Assembly: GCF_049532895.1 (NCBI RefSeq)
Contig: NZ_CP064031.1
Coordinates: forward strand, 434,001 to 498,000
DNA: 64,000 nucleotides
Origin: Dyella_B acidisoli
GTDB taxonomy: Bacteria > Pseudomonadota > Gammaproteobacteria > Xanthomonadales > Rhodanobacteraceae
Reading direction: 5' to 3'
The notes under the pieces: model-generated
The model's input: only the letters and a program-made list of their open reading frames with translations
The model's database searches: none
Told to the model about the DNA's origin: nothing
In this document: positions 9,701 to 16,483 of the stretch, piece after piece
Position numbering within the stretch: position 1 is the first letter of the stretch
Layout: every line of letters begins with the position of its first letter
Program-made: the position numbers and the translations under genes

Positions 9701-9999
9701 ACCTGCAGGACTGGACCGGACAGAAGATCGACGATCTGCAGCAGTTGATCAATCGCAACCAGCGGCAGGCTAATCGTGGTATCGCCTCGTCAGCGGCGCT
9801 GGTCAACAACATGCCGTATGTGCCGGGCAAGGTGGCGTTGAGCGCGGGTGCCGCAACCTACCGTAGCGAAAGCGCGGTGGGCATAGCGATTTCGCGTTGG
9901 AGCAAGAACGGCCGTGTAAACATCAATGCGGGCGTGTCGGCGGCGAAAGGTGATTCGCCGATCTTCCGCGTTGGTGTAGGCGTCATACTCGGGGACTAA
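6721..9999 (+). CDS. trimeric autotransporter adhesin (YadA/BadA family, type Vc secretion)
   Basis: A 1092-residue surface adhesin that trimerises and exports its own stalk. The start is GTG 6721, behind AAGGAG; it yields the extended signal peptide signature (MNKIYRVVWDAGVGKWAVTSE) with likely cleavage after AYA at residue 54. Residues about 100-210 are YadA-like head repeats (SLAIGSAANANG, TAIGYLSNAT, AVALGQGSVADRNSTVSVG) ending in a neck. Residues about 230-830 are stalk repeats with NVGQL and DAINGSQLFATN neck motifs alternating with LLIGHAGLVQQA segments. A second head lies at about 845-980, followed by a last neck and coiled coil (GQLQNLQDWTGQKIDDLQQL) and a four-strand membrane anchor from about 1015. 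The protein ends in GVILGD, without the usual terminal aromatic residue. A bidirectional hairpin terminator follows. Confidence 0.93.
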   Translation: MNKIYRVVWDAGVGKWAVTSELTRGCKKKDGRNALTCAVAIALTSFIPLGAAYAADTTASCITPEQQWGTVSIDGICVANAGTIKTSRGMGVLGSANGGIGTLAALDDAYVKVNQGVASANASATGLGSLAIGSAANANGTVATAIGYLSNATAIAALAVGDQTSASGAYATGLGFLANAAGEDAVALGANASVAASVQNAVALGQGSVADRNSTVSVGSDVSGSAFTRQIVNVGAGTQANDAVNVSQFSPVVSALGGGASINSTTGAVTGPTYNVQGGTQTNVGAALTALDTGLNVTNQQVGTNTTNIAGNTANINNLLVGTAGLVQQANATAPITVAAGNGGTLVNVAGAVGNRQITGVANGALSNTSTDAVNGSQLNTTNQQVTTNTANIAGNTTNINNLLVGAAGLVQQANATAPITVAASNGGTVVNIAGVSGNRQLKGVAAGTADDDAVNVGQLNDLSDQVGIIDISAVKYDDGSKISVTLGGVGATSPVALRNIADGGLSAISHDAINGSQLFATNQNVATNAQNITQLDGRVTINEGDINDLLIGHAGLVQQADTNAAVTVAAQSGGASVNIAGVSGNRQLKGVAAGTADDDAVNVGQLNDLSDQVGIIDTSAVKYDDGSKTSVTLGGAGATAPVALRNIADGELSVTSHDAINGSQLFATNQQVASNTGNINDLLIGHAGLVQQADASAPVTVAAGSGGALVTINGTDGDRQIRGVAAGTQDDDAVNLSQLKDLAGDVGEIDALAVKYDDPSHSSITLGGMGASVPVAIHNVANGVSTYDAVNVGQLTDLQSNLQFQINGLDTRVTVLENEDRTPPYLDGTGGSGNNDKANAGNSPGVALGYNSAATGDNASAVGQNAKALGTNGLAVGNDSYAAGANDTAIGGNAMVGADNSVAVGANSTVEAGASNAAAIGANSSVSAASGTAIGQGATVSSSATNAVALGAGSVADRANTVSVGTEGAERQITNVAAGSQATDAVNVGQLQNLQDWTGQKIDDLQQLINRNQRQANRGIASSAALVNNMPYVPGKVALSAGAATYRSESAVGIAISRWSKNGRVNINAGVSAAKGDSPIFRVGVGVILGD
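8014..8673 (+). repeat. long near-identical direct repeat within the adhesin stalk
   Basis: Bases about 8014-8232 recur at 8455-8673 (offset 441 bases, 147 codons) with only scattered substitutions. Each copy encodes a GNRQLKGVAAGTADDDAV neck plus a KYDDGSK...VTLGG module. The offset is a multiple of three, so recombination between copies would shorten or lengthen the stalk without breaking the frame. Confidence 0.85.
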
Positions 10000-10012
10000 A
10001 CGAGAAGCCTGA

Positions 10013-10050
10013 AAAAGAGCGCGTCGCGAAATGGCGTCGCGCTCTTCTTT
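10013..10050. terminator. bidirectional intrinsic terminator between the adhesin gene and ppa
   Basis: AAGAGCGCG (10015-10023) pairs with CGCGCTCTT (10038-10046). The stem is flanked by an A-run on the left and CTTT on the right, so it can end transcription of both convergent genes. Confidence 0.8.
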
Positions 10051-10056
10051 CCGGGA

Positions 10057-10590
10057 TTACGCCTTGCCCTTACTGCGTTGCACGCCAGCAAGAATCTCGG
10101 CCTTGGCTTCATCAGCGCCGACCCAGCCTTCCACCTTCACCCACTTGCCCTTCTCCAGATCCTTGTAGTGCTCGAAGAAGTGGCCGATGCGCTCCAGCCA
10201 GTGGCTCGACACGCCTTTGATGTCATTGATGTGTGCGTAGCCAGGAAAGATCTTCGGCGAGGGAATCACCACCAGCTTTTCGTCGCTGCCGGCTTCGTCG
10301 GTCATCTTCAGCATGCCGACCGGATGGCAGCGGATCACCGAGCCCGGTACCAGCGGCAGCGGCAGGATCACCAGCGCATCCAGCGGGTCGCCGTCACCGC
10401 CCAGGGTGCCGGGCACGTAGCCGTAGTTGCAGGGGTAGCGCATCGGGGTGGAGAGAATGCGATCCACGAAAATCGCGCCGCTTTCCTTGTCCACCTCGTA
10501 TTTAACCGGTTCCGCATCCTTGGGAATCTCGATGACGACGTTGATCTCATTCGGCACGTCGCGGCCAGCGCTAACCATATCCAGGCCCAT
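10057..10590 (-). CDS. ppa: inorganic pyrophosphatase
   Basis: A 177-residue family I soluble pyrophosphatase that hydrolyses PPi to two phosphates in the cytosol, pulling biosynthetic reactions forward. The active-site features are present: EIPKDAEPVKYEVDKESG near the N-terminus, the YGYVPGT strand, and the DGDPLDALV metal-binding motif around residue 66-74. The length equals the bacterial family norm. The start ATG 10590 has GGAG seven bases upstream. Together with hppA and pfp in this window it forms a set of three enzymes that all handle pyrophosphate. Confidence 0.97.
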   Translation of the reverse strand: MGLDMVSAGRDVPNEINVVIEIPKDAEPVKYEVDKESGAIFVDRILSTPMRYPCNYGYVPGTLGGDGDPLDALVILPLPLVPGSVIRCHPVGMLKMTDEAGSDEKLVVIPSPKIFPGYAHINDIKGVSSHWLERIGHFFEHYKDLEKGKWVKVEGWVGADEAKAEILAGVQRSKGKA

Positions 10591-10768
10591 GGGGCACTCC
10601 TTACTTCTTTAGCCAAAGCGGGGAAAGCCGCTCAGCATAAGGCAAAGCTTGTCGCGGTGCACCAGCGAGCCCGGGAGCCGAATGCCCCTCTCCTACGTGT
10701 AGTGAGGGAGATGAAGCAATCTCGCGGTGGATTCCATCACGTGGCAAGCCCAAGCAACCCCACCCCGG

Positions 10769-10794
10769 CCCTCCCCTGCCCGGGCAGGGGAGGG
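10769..10794. repeat. CCCTCCCC/GGGGAGGG palindrome
   Basis: CCCTCCCCTGCCC is followed directly by its exact reverse complement. It lies between the convergent 3' end of the MocR gene (minus strand) and the 5' side of ppa. Related hairpins occur at 19330, 38412 and 57019, so this is a dispersed intergenic repeat. It may end transcription of the MocR gene, though no T-run follows. Confidence 0.7.
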
Positions 10795-10825
10795 GGAGAT
10801 CAAGGCAAGCGGTGGGCGCGCGTAT

Positions 10826-12361
10826 TTATGGGCATTCCATATGATCCAGACACTGCCCGAACAGCCGCATGGCCTCCCGTATCTCGTTTACCGAGTGACC
10901 GCAGTAACCCAGCAGCAGTCCCTGGCGCTCCGGTGCGTGCAAATACAGCGGGCTCATTGGATGAAGACCCAGGCCACGCTCGTGGGCGTAGTCGACCAGC
11001 GCTTCGCGGCGTGGCACGTCGTAGCCACGTAGCCACACCACCAGATGCATGCCGGCTGGCGTATCGGTGATCTCGATGCGGTCGTGCGCGTGCTCCTTCA
11101 GCCCTGCAACCAGTGCTTCGCGGCGCGCCTTCAGCTCTTTGCGCGACATGCGTAGATGACGCTCAAAGCCGCCGTCTTCCATGAACCGAGCCAAGGCGGC
11201 CTGCTCAATCACCGGGCAGGCCATGTCGCCGAGGTATTTCGCATTGAGAAAATCCGCGCGCAGTGCGGCGGGTATCACCATGTAAGCCAGGCGCAAGCCT
11301 CCGAACATCACCTTGGAGAAGGTGCCCACGTAGATCACGCGATCCTGTTCGTCGAGTGAGCGCAACGCCGCAAGCGGATGTGCGTCGTAGCGGAATTCGC
11401 CGTCGTAGTCATCTTCCAGGATCCAGCATTGATGCTGTTCGGCGTAATGCAAAAGATCGAGCCGGCGCTGCATGGAGAGCACGGCGCCGGAGGGGAAATG
11501 ATGCGAAGGCGTTACGTAAATCATGCGCGGCGCTTGCGCCGGAAGTTCGTCACAGACCAATCCATGGTCGTCCGTGCGCACTGCGACCAGTTCGGCACCG
11601 TGCGCGACCAGTGCCTGATGCGCCAGAAAATAATGCGGTTCCTCCAACACCACGCTATCGCCTTCATTCACCAGCACGCGAGCGGTCAGGTTGATCGCCT
11701 GTTGCGTACCGCTGACGATCAGCACGTCGTCCGGTTGTGCTTGTATGCCACGACGGCGCGCAAGGTAATCGCAAGTCTGTTTGCGCAATACACCCAGCCC
11801 AGCCACTTCGATGGCGTTGAGCTGTGTATAGGCTGCCGCGCGAGCGAGTTCCCGACCCCACGCATTGTTGAGCGTGGGATTGATCATCGGATAGCCATAT
11901 TCCAGGTTGTAGCGCAGGCCGCGATGCAAGCGCGGGATATCCCAATTGCGCACCTCGCGAGCCCGTTCCGCATAGCGGGAGGGTGCGTCAATGGCGGTGC
12001 TGCCATGATGTGGCATCGGCCTGGTTTGCAGCTGGCTGACGAAACTGCCCGATCCCACGCGGCCATCGATGAAGCCTTCGGCGCGCAACTGCTCATAGGC
12101 GGCCAGCACCGTGGTGCGTGAAATCTCCAGTTCCTGTGCCAGTTCGCGCGTAGGCGGCAACTGCGTACCGGCAGCGATGCGGCCATCAAGAATGGATGCT
12201 TTCAACGCTCGCGTTAGCTGGTCGTAGAGCGGCCCACGCCCGTCGAGTTGTAGATACACGCCGTGCCCTCCCAATGGCGTCAAGAGCCCCTCAATATCTC
12301 CCCGCAGTCCGCTTAGCCCCTGAGTGATCGCGGTGCGCCCGCGCGCGTCTTGACCAGACAC
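10826..12361 (-). CDS. MocR-family (GntR-HTH + aminotransferase fold) regulator
   Basis: A PLP-dependent transcription factor of the MocR/GabR type, 511 residues in this reading. The GntR winged helix lies at residues about 45-115 (LKASILDGRIAAGTQLPPTRELAQELEISRTTV, broken by the turn) and is followed by a class I aminotransferase-like domain. The PLP lysine is retained in YVGTFSKVMFGGLRL, and ILEDDYDGEFRYD is typical. The start is uncertain. GTG 12361 opens the longest frame but has no ribosome site and sits in the centre of a large palindrome. A TTG near 12274 behind GAGGGG, just before the conserved TPLGGHGVYLQLDGRGPLYDQL, may be the true start. The target genes are unknown. Confidence 0.85.
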   Translation of the reverse strand: MSGQDARGRTAITQGLSGLRGDIEGLLTPLGGHGVYLQLDGRGPLYDQLTRALKASILDGRIAAGTQLPPTRELAQELEISRTTVLAAYEQLRAEGFIDGRVGSGSFVSQLQTRPMPHHGSTAIDAPSRYAERAREVRNWDIPRLHRGLRYNLEYGYPMINPTLNNAWGRELARAAAYTQLNAIEVAGLGVLRKQTCDYLARRRGIQAQPDDVLIVSGTQQAINLTARVLVNEGDSVVLEEPHYFLAHQALVAHGAELVAVRTDDHGLVCDELPAQAPRMIYVTPSHHFPSGAVLSMQRRLDLLHYAEQHQCWILEDDYDGEFRYDAHPLAALRSLDEQDRVIYVGTFSKVMFGGLRLAYMVIPAALRADFLNAKYLGDMACPVIEQAALARFMEDGGFERHLRMSRKELKARREALVAGLKEHAHDRIEITDTPAGMHLVVWLRGYDVPRREALVDYAHERGLGLHPMSPLYLHAPERQGLLLGYCGHSVNEIREAMRLFGQCLDHMECP

Positions 12362-12413
12362 CCAGTCTGGTCAAGACGCGCACAATCACCTGGCGATCAT
12401 TCAGGGGCTAAGC
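12311..12413. promoter_or_regulatory. 103-base near-palindrome at the MocR 5' end
   Basis: An inner perfect inverted repeat of 17 bases (12343-12359 with 12365-12381, GCGCGTCTTGACCAGAC) surrounds ACCCA. An outer repeat of 21 bases (12311-12331 with 12393-12413, 20 of 21 paired) lies outside 11-base unpaired spacers of equal length on both sides. The symmetry centre falls on the annotated MocR GTG. It is probably an operator for the MocR dimer and implies a downstream translation start. Confidence 0.7.
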
Positions 12414-12466
12414 GAACCGCGCTGAGATACTGAAGTGGCTCTAAGAAAATACGGGTAATTGGCTAT

Positions 12467-12541
12467 GGAGGGAATGTGCCGACCTGCCTAGTCTCAACTC
12501 GTCGCAGGGCTCGCTAACAAAACTTTATCGTCGGCACCTCC
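12467..12541 (+). promoter_or_regulatory. structured 5' leader, stem I, of the 4-TM protein gene
   Basis: GGAG (12467-12470) plus GTGCCGAC (12476-12483) pair with GTCGGCAC (12530-12537) plus CTCC (12538-12541), closing a 46-base loop that itself can form CCTGC/GCAGG. It lies about 110 bases upstream of the CDS and 48 bases before a terminator-like hairpin. No known riboswitch class was recognised. The aptamer-plus-terminator layout suggests a cis-regulatory RNA. Confidence 0.45.
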
Positions 12542-12588
12542 CCAGGCAGACGAACCCAGCGGCGACGACGTCTCCCTCGTTTCCCACA

Positions 12589-12637
12589 CCCGCGGGGCAG
12601 TCTCCCTCTTCCACGACTGCTCCGCGGGACTTTTCTT
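12589..12637 (+). terminator. terminator-like hairpin just before the 4-TM protein start (attenuator)
   Basis: CCCGCGGGGCAGTC (12589-12602) pairs with GACTGCTCCGCGGG (12615-12628), 14 pairs with one G-U, and is followed by ACTTTTCTT. It ends 15 bases before the start codon of the downstream gene, where a plain gene-end terminator would not be expected. Confidence 0.65.
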
Positions 12638-12652
12638 GACCGAGTGAAAACC

Positions 12653-13141
12653 ATGTCCGTACCTGTTGATTCCGGCGCGCCTCAGGATTTGCGTGGCCAA
12701 GGTGTTGTGATTTCCGCAGCAGTAGTTATGTTGATGCTGGCCACGGCGGACTTGCTGTTCGCCTGCACCTATTGGTATTCAAAGTTTGGCGTGCCGCCCG
12801 CACGCATCGCGCAGAACATTGCCTCGGGCTTGCTGGGCAAGCACGCGTTCGTGGGCGGCGGCAGCACGGCGGCGCTGGGCGTGTTGCTTCATTACGCCAT
12901 GATGGCGGCGATGGTCGGTGTGTATTACGTGGCTGCCGGCAGGCTCGTAGTGCTCACGCAACGGCCATGGCTGTATGGTGCGCTTTACGGTGCGCTGCTC
13001 TTCATCGTGATGAATTTGATCGTGGTGCCGTTGTCTGCTGTGCCAAAAGCACCGGTGGTGATGAGTTGGATCATCAGCAGCATCGTGGTGCACGTGATTA
13101 TTGGGCTGGCTATTGCCTTGAGCGCGAGACGGGCTTTGTAG
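12653..13141 (+). CDS. small four-helix integral membrane protein, function unknown
   Basis: A 162-residue hydrophobic protein with four predicted membrane segments: residues about 20-40 (VVISAAVVMLMLATADLLF), 72-95 (LGVLLHYAMMAAMVGVYYVA), 105-128 (LYGALYGALLFIVMNLIVVP) and 138-158 (SWIISSIVVHVIIGLAIALS). There is no signal peptide cleavage site. I do not recognise a named family. The start is taken as ATG 12653; GTG 12644 is an alternative three codons upstream, and neither has a strong ribosome site. The gene stands alone behind a structured leader with an intrinsic-terminator-like hairpin, so its expression may be controlled by RNA structure. A GGGGTTTGCACCCC hairpin follows. Confidence 0.7.
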   Translation: MSVPVDSGAPQDLRGQGVVISAAVVMLMLATADLLFACTYWYSKFGVPPARIAQNIASGLLGKHAFVGGGSTAALGVLLHYAMMAAMVGVYYVAAGRLVVLTQRPWLYGALYGALLFIVMNLIVVPLSAVPKAPVVMSWIISSIVVHVIIGLAIALSARRAL

Positions 13142-13167
13142 GGTGGCGTGCTCACGAATATGGCGAT

Positions 13168-13187
13168 GTTGGGGTTTGCACCCCAAC
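13168..13187. terminator. GTTGGGG/CCCCAAC hairpin between convergent genes
   Basis: GTTGGGG pairs with CCCCAAC around a TTTGCA loop. It is a degraded relative of the inverted repeat at 30982-31049 (same GGGGTTTGCACCCC core with a flanking GTAGG). It probably serves as a terminator for the membrane protein gene and the oxygenase gene. Confidence 0.6.
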
Positions 13188-13195
13188 CTACGGAT

Positions 13196-14047
13196 TCAGC
13201 GCGAAGCTTTTTGAAACGGCCGCTCGCGTAGCCACTTCGTGGCAATCCACTTTTCGCCCTTCTGCACCGGCAAGCCGGCATGCAGCGACGCCGTATCACC
13301 AGTGTCGTAAGCGAAATAGACGGCTGAACCCAACAGCGCCGTCACCGTAACGCCAACTTCCGGAAATGCCGTTCCGCCGCCGGCCTCCGGCGTGTTGAGA
13401 TACATCACCAGGCTCGCGATGCGTTGGCCGCCCTTGGCAGTGATGGCGGCGAAGCCGGGTTGCTCTGGATTAAACCAGTCGTAGTGCGGTTCGTATTGTT
13501 GATCTGGCAGGTAGTGCAGCACCTGCAGGCCTTCGCCGTGATCGACAGGAATGCTGAGCATCGTGGCGATGCGCTGTTCGATGCGCTTGATCAACGGCGT
13601 TTCACCGACCGTGAAAAACATGCCCTCGCTGGTGCGGCGTGCATCGATTTGCTGCTTGCCAGAGCTATCGACGGTTTTGGCGCGTTGCAGTCGTGGTGTG
13701 GCTTGTTCGATCAGCGCCGCACATTCCTCGGCTGAAAGAAAGTCGTTGAGTACCCGCAGCGTGGGAGATTCCATGCTCAATCCGACGTGGATGGTGCGCC
13801 CGTCGATCACCATCTGCGGTGCTTCAGGATGCTGTGTGCGGCGCCCCTGGCTCTTCGGTGACTGAGAATGTGCATCCAGCGCCGAGATTGGCATGTTCAG
13901 GACGGTGGCGACGATACTGCGACTCTGTCGTGGGTCGTAGCCGGTTTCCTGCATCATCTTCAGCACGGTGTCGACGCTGTGGCCAGCACGTGTAGTGGTG
14001 AGAATCCAGTCGCGGAGTTCAGGACGTATGGGGAGTTGCGATTTCAT
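13196..14047 (-). CDS. prolyl 4-hydroxylase-like 2OG-Fe(II) oxygenase
   Basis: A 283-residue Fe(II)/2-oxoglutarate dioxygenase of the bacterial prolyl-4-hydroxylase alpha-subunit type. The double-stranded beta-helix domain covers residues about 95-275. The iron ligands are visible as H188 and D190 (YEPHYDWF) and H256 (SLHAGLP), and the 2-oxoglutarate-binding lysine as K266 (KGEKW). Residues about 1-60 form an alpha-helical region seen in related xanthomonad proteins. The protein substrate is unknown; bacterial homologues hydroxylate proline in peptides or elongation factors. The start is ATG 14047 (MKSQLP); the longer frame runs into a REP element and would encode the non-family MDSRFRGNDG repeat peptide. 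Confidence 0.88.
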   Translation of the reverse strand: MKSQLPIRPELRDWILTTTRAGHSVDTVLKMMQETGYDPRQSRSIVATVLNMPISALDAHSQSPKSQGRRTQHPEAPQMVIDGRTIHVGLSMESPTLRVLNDFLSAEECAALIEQATPRLQRAKTVDSSGKQQIDARRTSEGMFFTVGETPLIKRIEQRIATMLSIPVDHGEGLQVLHYLPDQQYEPHYDWFNPEQPGFAAITAKGGQRIASLVMYLNTPEAGGGTAFPEVGVTVTALLGSAVYFAYDTGDTASLHAGLPVQKGEKWIATKWLRERPFQKASR

Positions 14048-14116
14048 GCGGGCGATTTTAGCCGTTATGAGAACGCGGAGAGAGGCATTCTTGCGGCACT
14101 GCTGGCTCCCCTCACC

Positions 14117-14199
14117 GCCGTCATTCCCGCGAAAGCGGGAATCCATCTAGCCCTGATGTGAGAGCGAAAATGGATTCCCGCTTTCGCGGGAACGACGGC
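14117..14199. repeat. REP-type inverted pair (GTCATTCCCGC family), copy 1
   Basis: Two arms, GCCGTCATTCCCGCGAAAGC... at 14117-14146 and its near-perfect reverse complement at 14170-14199, face each other over a 23-base spacer. Each arm contains its own CCCGC-GAAA-GCGGG palindrome. Related pairs lie at 23747-23828 and 63545-63636. It sits between two minus-strand genes. Confidence 0.85.
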
Positions 14200-14226
14200 C
14201 ATAAAGCAAGAATGGGACTTTTATGG

Positions 14227-14257
14227 CAACGCTCTCCCCTGAGAGGAGAGAGCGTTG
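14227..14257 (-). terminator. hairpin downstream of the prolyl oligopeptidase gene
   Basis: CAACGCTCTC (14227-14236) pairs with GAGAGCGTTG (14248-14257), 12 bases beyond the stop codon of the peptidase gene. No long T-run follows, so it may be a weak terminator or 3' stabiliser. Confidence 0.55.
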
Positions 14258-14268
14258 AGCGGTGCGCC

Positions 14269-16395
14269 TTACTTCAACCTATCCCACAAAAACTCATACG
14301 CCAACGCATGCATATGCGCCGACTGCTTGTTGTCGGCACCGGCGCCATGACCGCCTTCCGTGTTCTCGTAGAACCAAACGTCCTTGTAGCCCATGCCTTG
14401 CATCTTCGCGGCCATCTTGCGCGCTTGCACCGGGCCGACGCGATCGTCGCTGGTTGCTGTGTAGAACAACACGGCGGGATAGGTCGTATCGGATTTTACG
14501 TTCTGATAAGGCGAGAACGTTTTGATGAAGTCCCACTGCTTGGGGTCGTCCGGATTGCCATACTCAGCGATCCATGACGTGCCGGCAGAAAGATGCACGT
14601 AACGCTTCATGTCCAGCAGTGGCACTTCGCAGGCGATCGCACCGAACAATTGCGGATACAGCGTGAGCATATTGCCCATCAGCAGGCCGCCGTTGCTGCC
14701 ACCCTCGGCGCCCAGGTGCTTGGGCGACGTTACGCCGCGCTTGATCAGATCGCTTGCTACCGCCGAGAAATCTTCGTAGGCACGTGGACGATTCGCCTGC
14801 AGCGCAGCCTGATGCCAGCGCGGACCGTATTCGCCACCCCCGCGGATATTGGCGATGACGTACACACCTCCGCGCTCCAGCCAGGCACGGCCGATGCTGC
14901 CGCTGTAGAACGGCTGCAGCGATATTTCAAAACCGCCATAGCCATACAGCAGGGTGCGGTTGCTGCCATCGAGCTTGATGTTCTTCGGTGCGATTTCGAA
15001 GTACGGCACCTGCGTGCCGTCCTTGGATGCGACGAAGTGCTGGCTCACTTCGAACTTGGATGCATCGAAGAACGCAGGGCTGTGCTTGATCAGTTCTGCC
15101 TTGCCTTCGCCCAGCACGCCACGATCCAGTGACGAAGGTGAAAGGAAGCCGGTCACGCTCAGCCAGTATTCGTCGCTGTGATCCGGATCGGTATCGATCA
15201 CCGATACGGTGCTGAACTTCGGTGCGCCAGGCATATCCTCGCGTGCCCAGCTGCCATTGTCCTTGGGTGTCAGCACATCGAGACGGCTCTTCACATCTTC
15301 CATAACGTCGAGGATGAGGTGGTGCCTTGTCCACGCGTAGCTGGACAACGCCGTGTGCTCATTCGGCGCAAACAAGGTGGTGAAGTTGCGCTTGCCGGCG
15401 ATGAAGTCGTCGTATTTCATGGCGATCAATGCGCCCGACGGATACGTGACGCCACCCACCGTCCATGCGCTGCGCAGTTGCACCAGCAACCATTCGCGAT
15501 GCGCGTCCACGTTAGCTGCATCTTCAGGCACGTCGAGGTGAATCAGCTTGCCGTCCTTGAGCTGATACATATCGCTGTGGAAAAAATCGTGGGCGACGTT
15601 GACGAAATCGCGCTCGAAACCTGGCGTGCGGTCATGGGACGCACTCACCGCAAGATCGGTCATCTTGCCTTCGTACACGGTGGTGGCAGCGCTGAGCGGC
15701 GTGCCGCGTGCCCACACTTTGGCAATGCGTGGGTAGCTTGAGGTGGTCATCGAGCCCGGACCGAAATCCGTACCGACGTAGATGCGGTTCTCATCGATCC
15801 AGCCGACTTGCGTCTTGGCCGCCGGCAACACAAAGCCGTCCTTCACGAACGATTTGCTTGGGATATCGAATTCGCGAACTTCCACCGCATCGCCGCCGTC
15901 GGGCGAGAGGTTCAGCAGGCAACGCTTGTAATCGGGTTTCAGGCAGTCGCTACCCTTGAATACCCAGCGCTTGCCCTCGGCCTTGTTGAGCGCATCGATA
16001 TCCAGCAGTACTTCCCACTTGGGCTCCGACTTGCGGTATTCCTCCAGCGTGGTACGACGCCAGAGGCCGCGCGGATGCGCCTTGTCTTGCCAGAAGTTGA
16101 AGAGATAGTCGCCGCGACGCTCCACGTACGGAATGCGTGCGTCGGAATCGAGCACTTCCAGAATGCGGTCGCGTGTGTGCGTAAATTCGGGACTGCTGGC
16201 GTACTGCTTTTCGGTGATGGTGTTCTGGGCATTCACCCAGTCCATCGGACGCGCGCCGTGGATGTCTTCCAGCCAGAGGTAGGGATCGTCGGCGTTTGCA
16301 GTTGCGCTGGGGGTCAAGGTGTCATGGGCTTGGGTCATGCCGCCCATTATGACGGCCAGTGCCAGAGCCAGCTGTATCGGTGCCTTCAAGCTCAT
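14269..16395 (-). CDS. exported prolyl oligopeptidase (S9A family serine peptidase)
   Basis: A 708-residue serine peptidase of the POP/S9A family that cleaves peptides after proline. A signal peptide occupies residues 1-23 (APIQLALALAVIMGGMTQA), so it acts in the periplasm or outside. The beta-propeller gate spans residues about 80-430 after the DDPYLWLEDIHGARPMDWV entry motif. The alpha/beta hydrolase domain carries the catalytic serine in GGSNGGLLMG (about 560), aspartate in TSDDRVGP (about 650) and histidine H683 in EGGHGAG. The start is ATG 16395 behind GGAG. The gene is monocistronic; a hairpin follows its stop. Confidence 0.95.
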   Translation of the reverse strand: MSLKAPIQLALALAVIMGGMTQAHDTLTPSATANADDPYLWLEDIHGARPMDWVNAQNTITEKQYASSPEFTHTRDRILEVLDSDARIPYVERRGDYLFNFWQDKAHPRGLWRRTTLEEYRKSEPKWEVLLDIDALNKAEGKRWVFKGSDCLKPDYKRCLLNLSPDGGDAVEVREFDIPSKSFVKDGFVLPAAKTQVGWIDENRIYVGTDFGPGSMTTSSYPRIAKVWARGTPLSAATTVYEGKMTDLAVSASHDRTPGFERDFVNVAHDFFHSDMYQLKDGKLIHLDVPEDAANVDAHREWLLVQLRSAWTVGGVTYPSGALIAMKYDDFIAGKRNFTTLFAPNEHTALSSYAWTRHHLILDVMEDVKSRLDVLTPKDNGSWAREDMPGAPKFSTVSVIDTDPDHSDEYWLSVTGFLSPSSLDRGVLGEGKAELIKHSPAFFDASKFEVSQHFVASKDGTQVPYFEIAPKNIKLDGSNRTLLYGYGGFEISLQPFYSGSIGRAWLERGGVYVIANIRGGGEYGPRWHQAALQANRPRAYEDFSAVASDLIKRGVTSPKHLGAEGGSNGGLLMGNMLTLYPQLFGAIACEVPLLDMKRYVHLSAGTSWIAEYGNPDDPKQWDFIKTFSPYQNVKSDTTYPAVLFYTATSDDRVGPVQARKMAAKMQGMGYKDVWFYENTEGGHGAGADNKQSAHMHALAYEFLWDRLK

Positions 16396-16483
16396 GCTTC
16401 CGCTCCGTGGTAGAGGCGCAAGGCGGGTCCCCGCGCAGGGTCTTCAGCATGCACGTTCGTATGGAAAACACCAGTGGTGAAAG

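Noticed and set aside
12420..12640. Known riboswitch classes (guanidine, manganese, SAH, mini-ykkC) for the leader
   Set aside because: The conserved loops of these classes were looked for and not found; only the general stem and terminator layout is supported.
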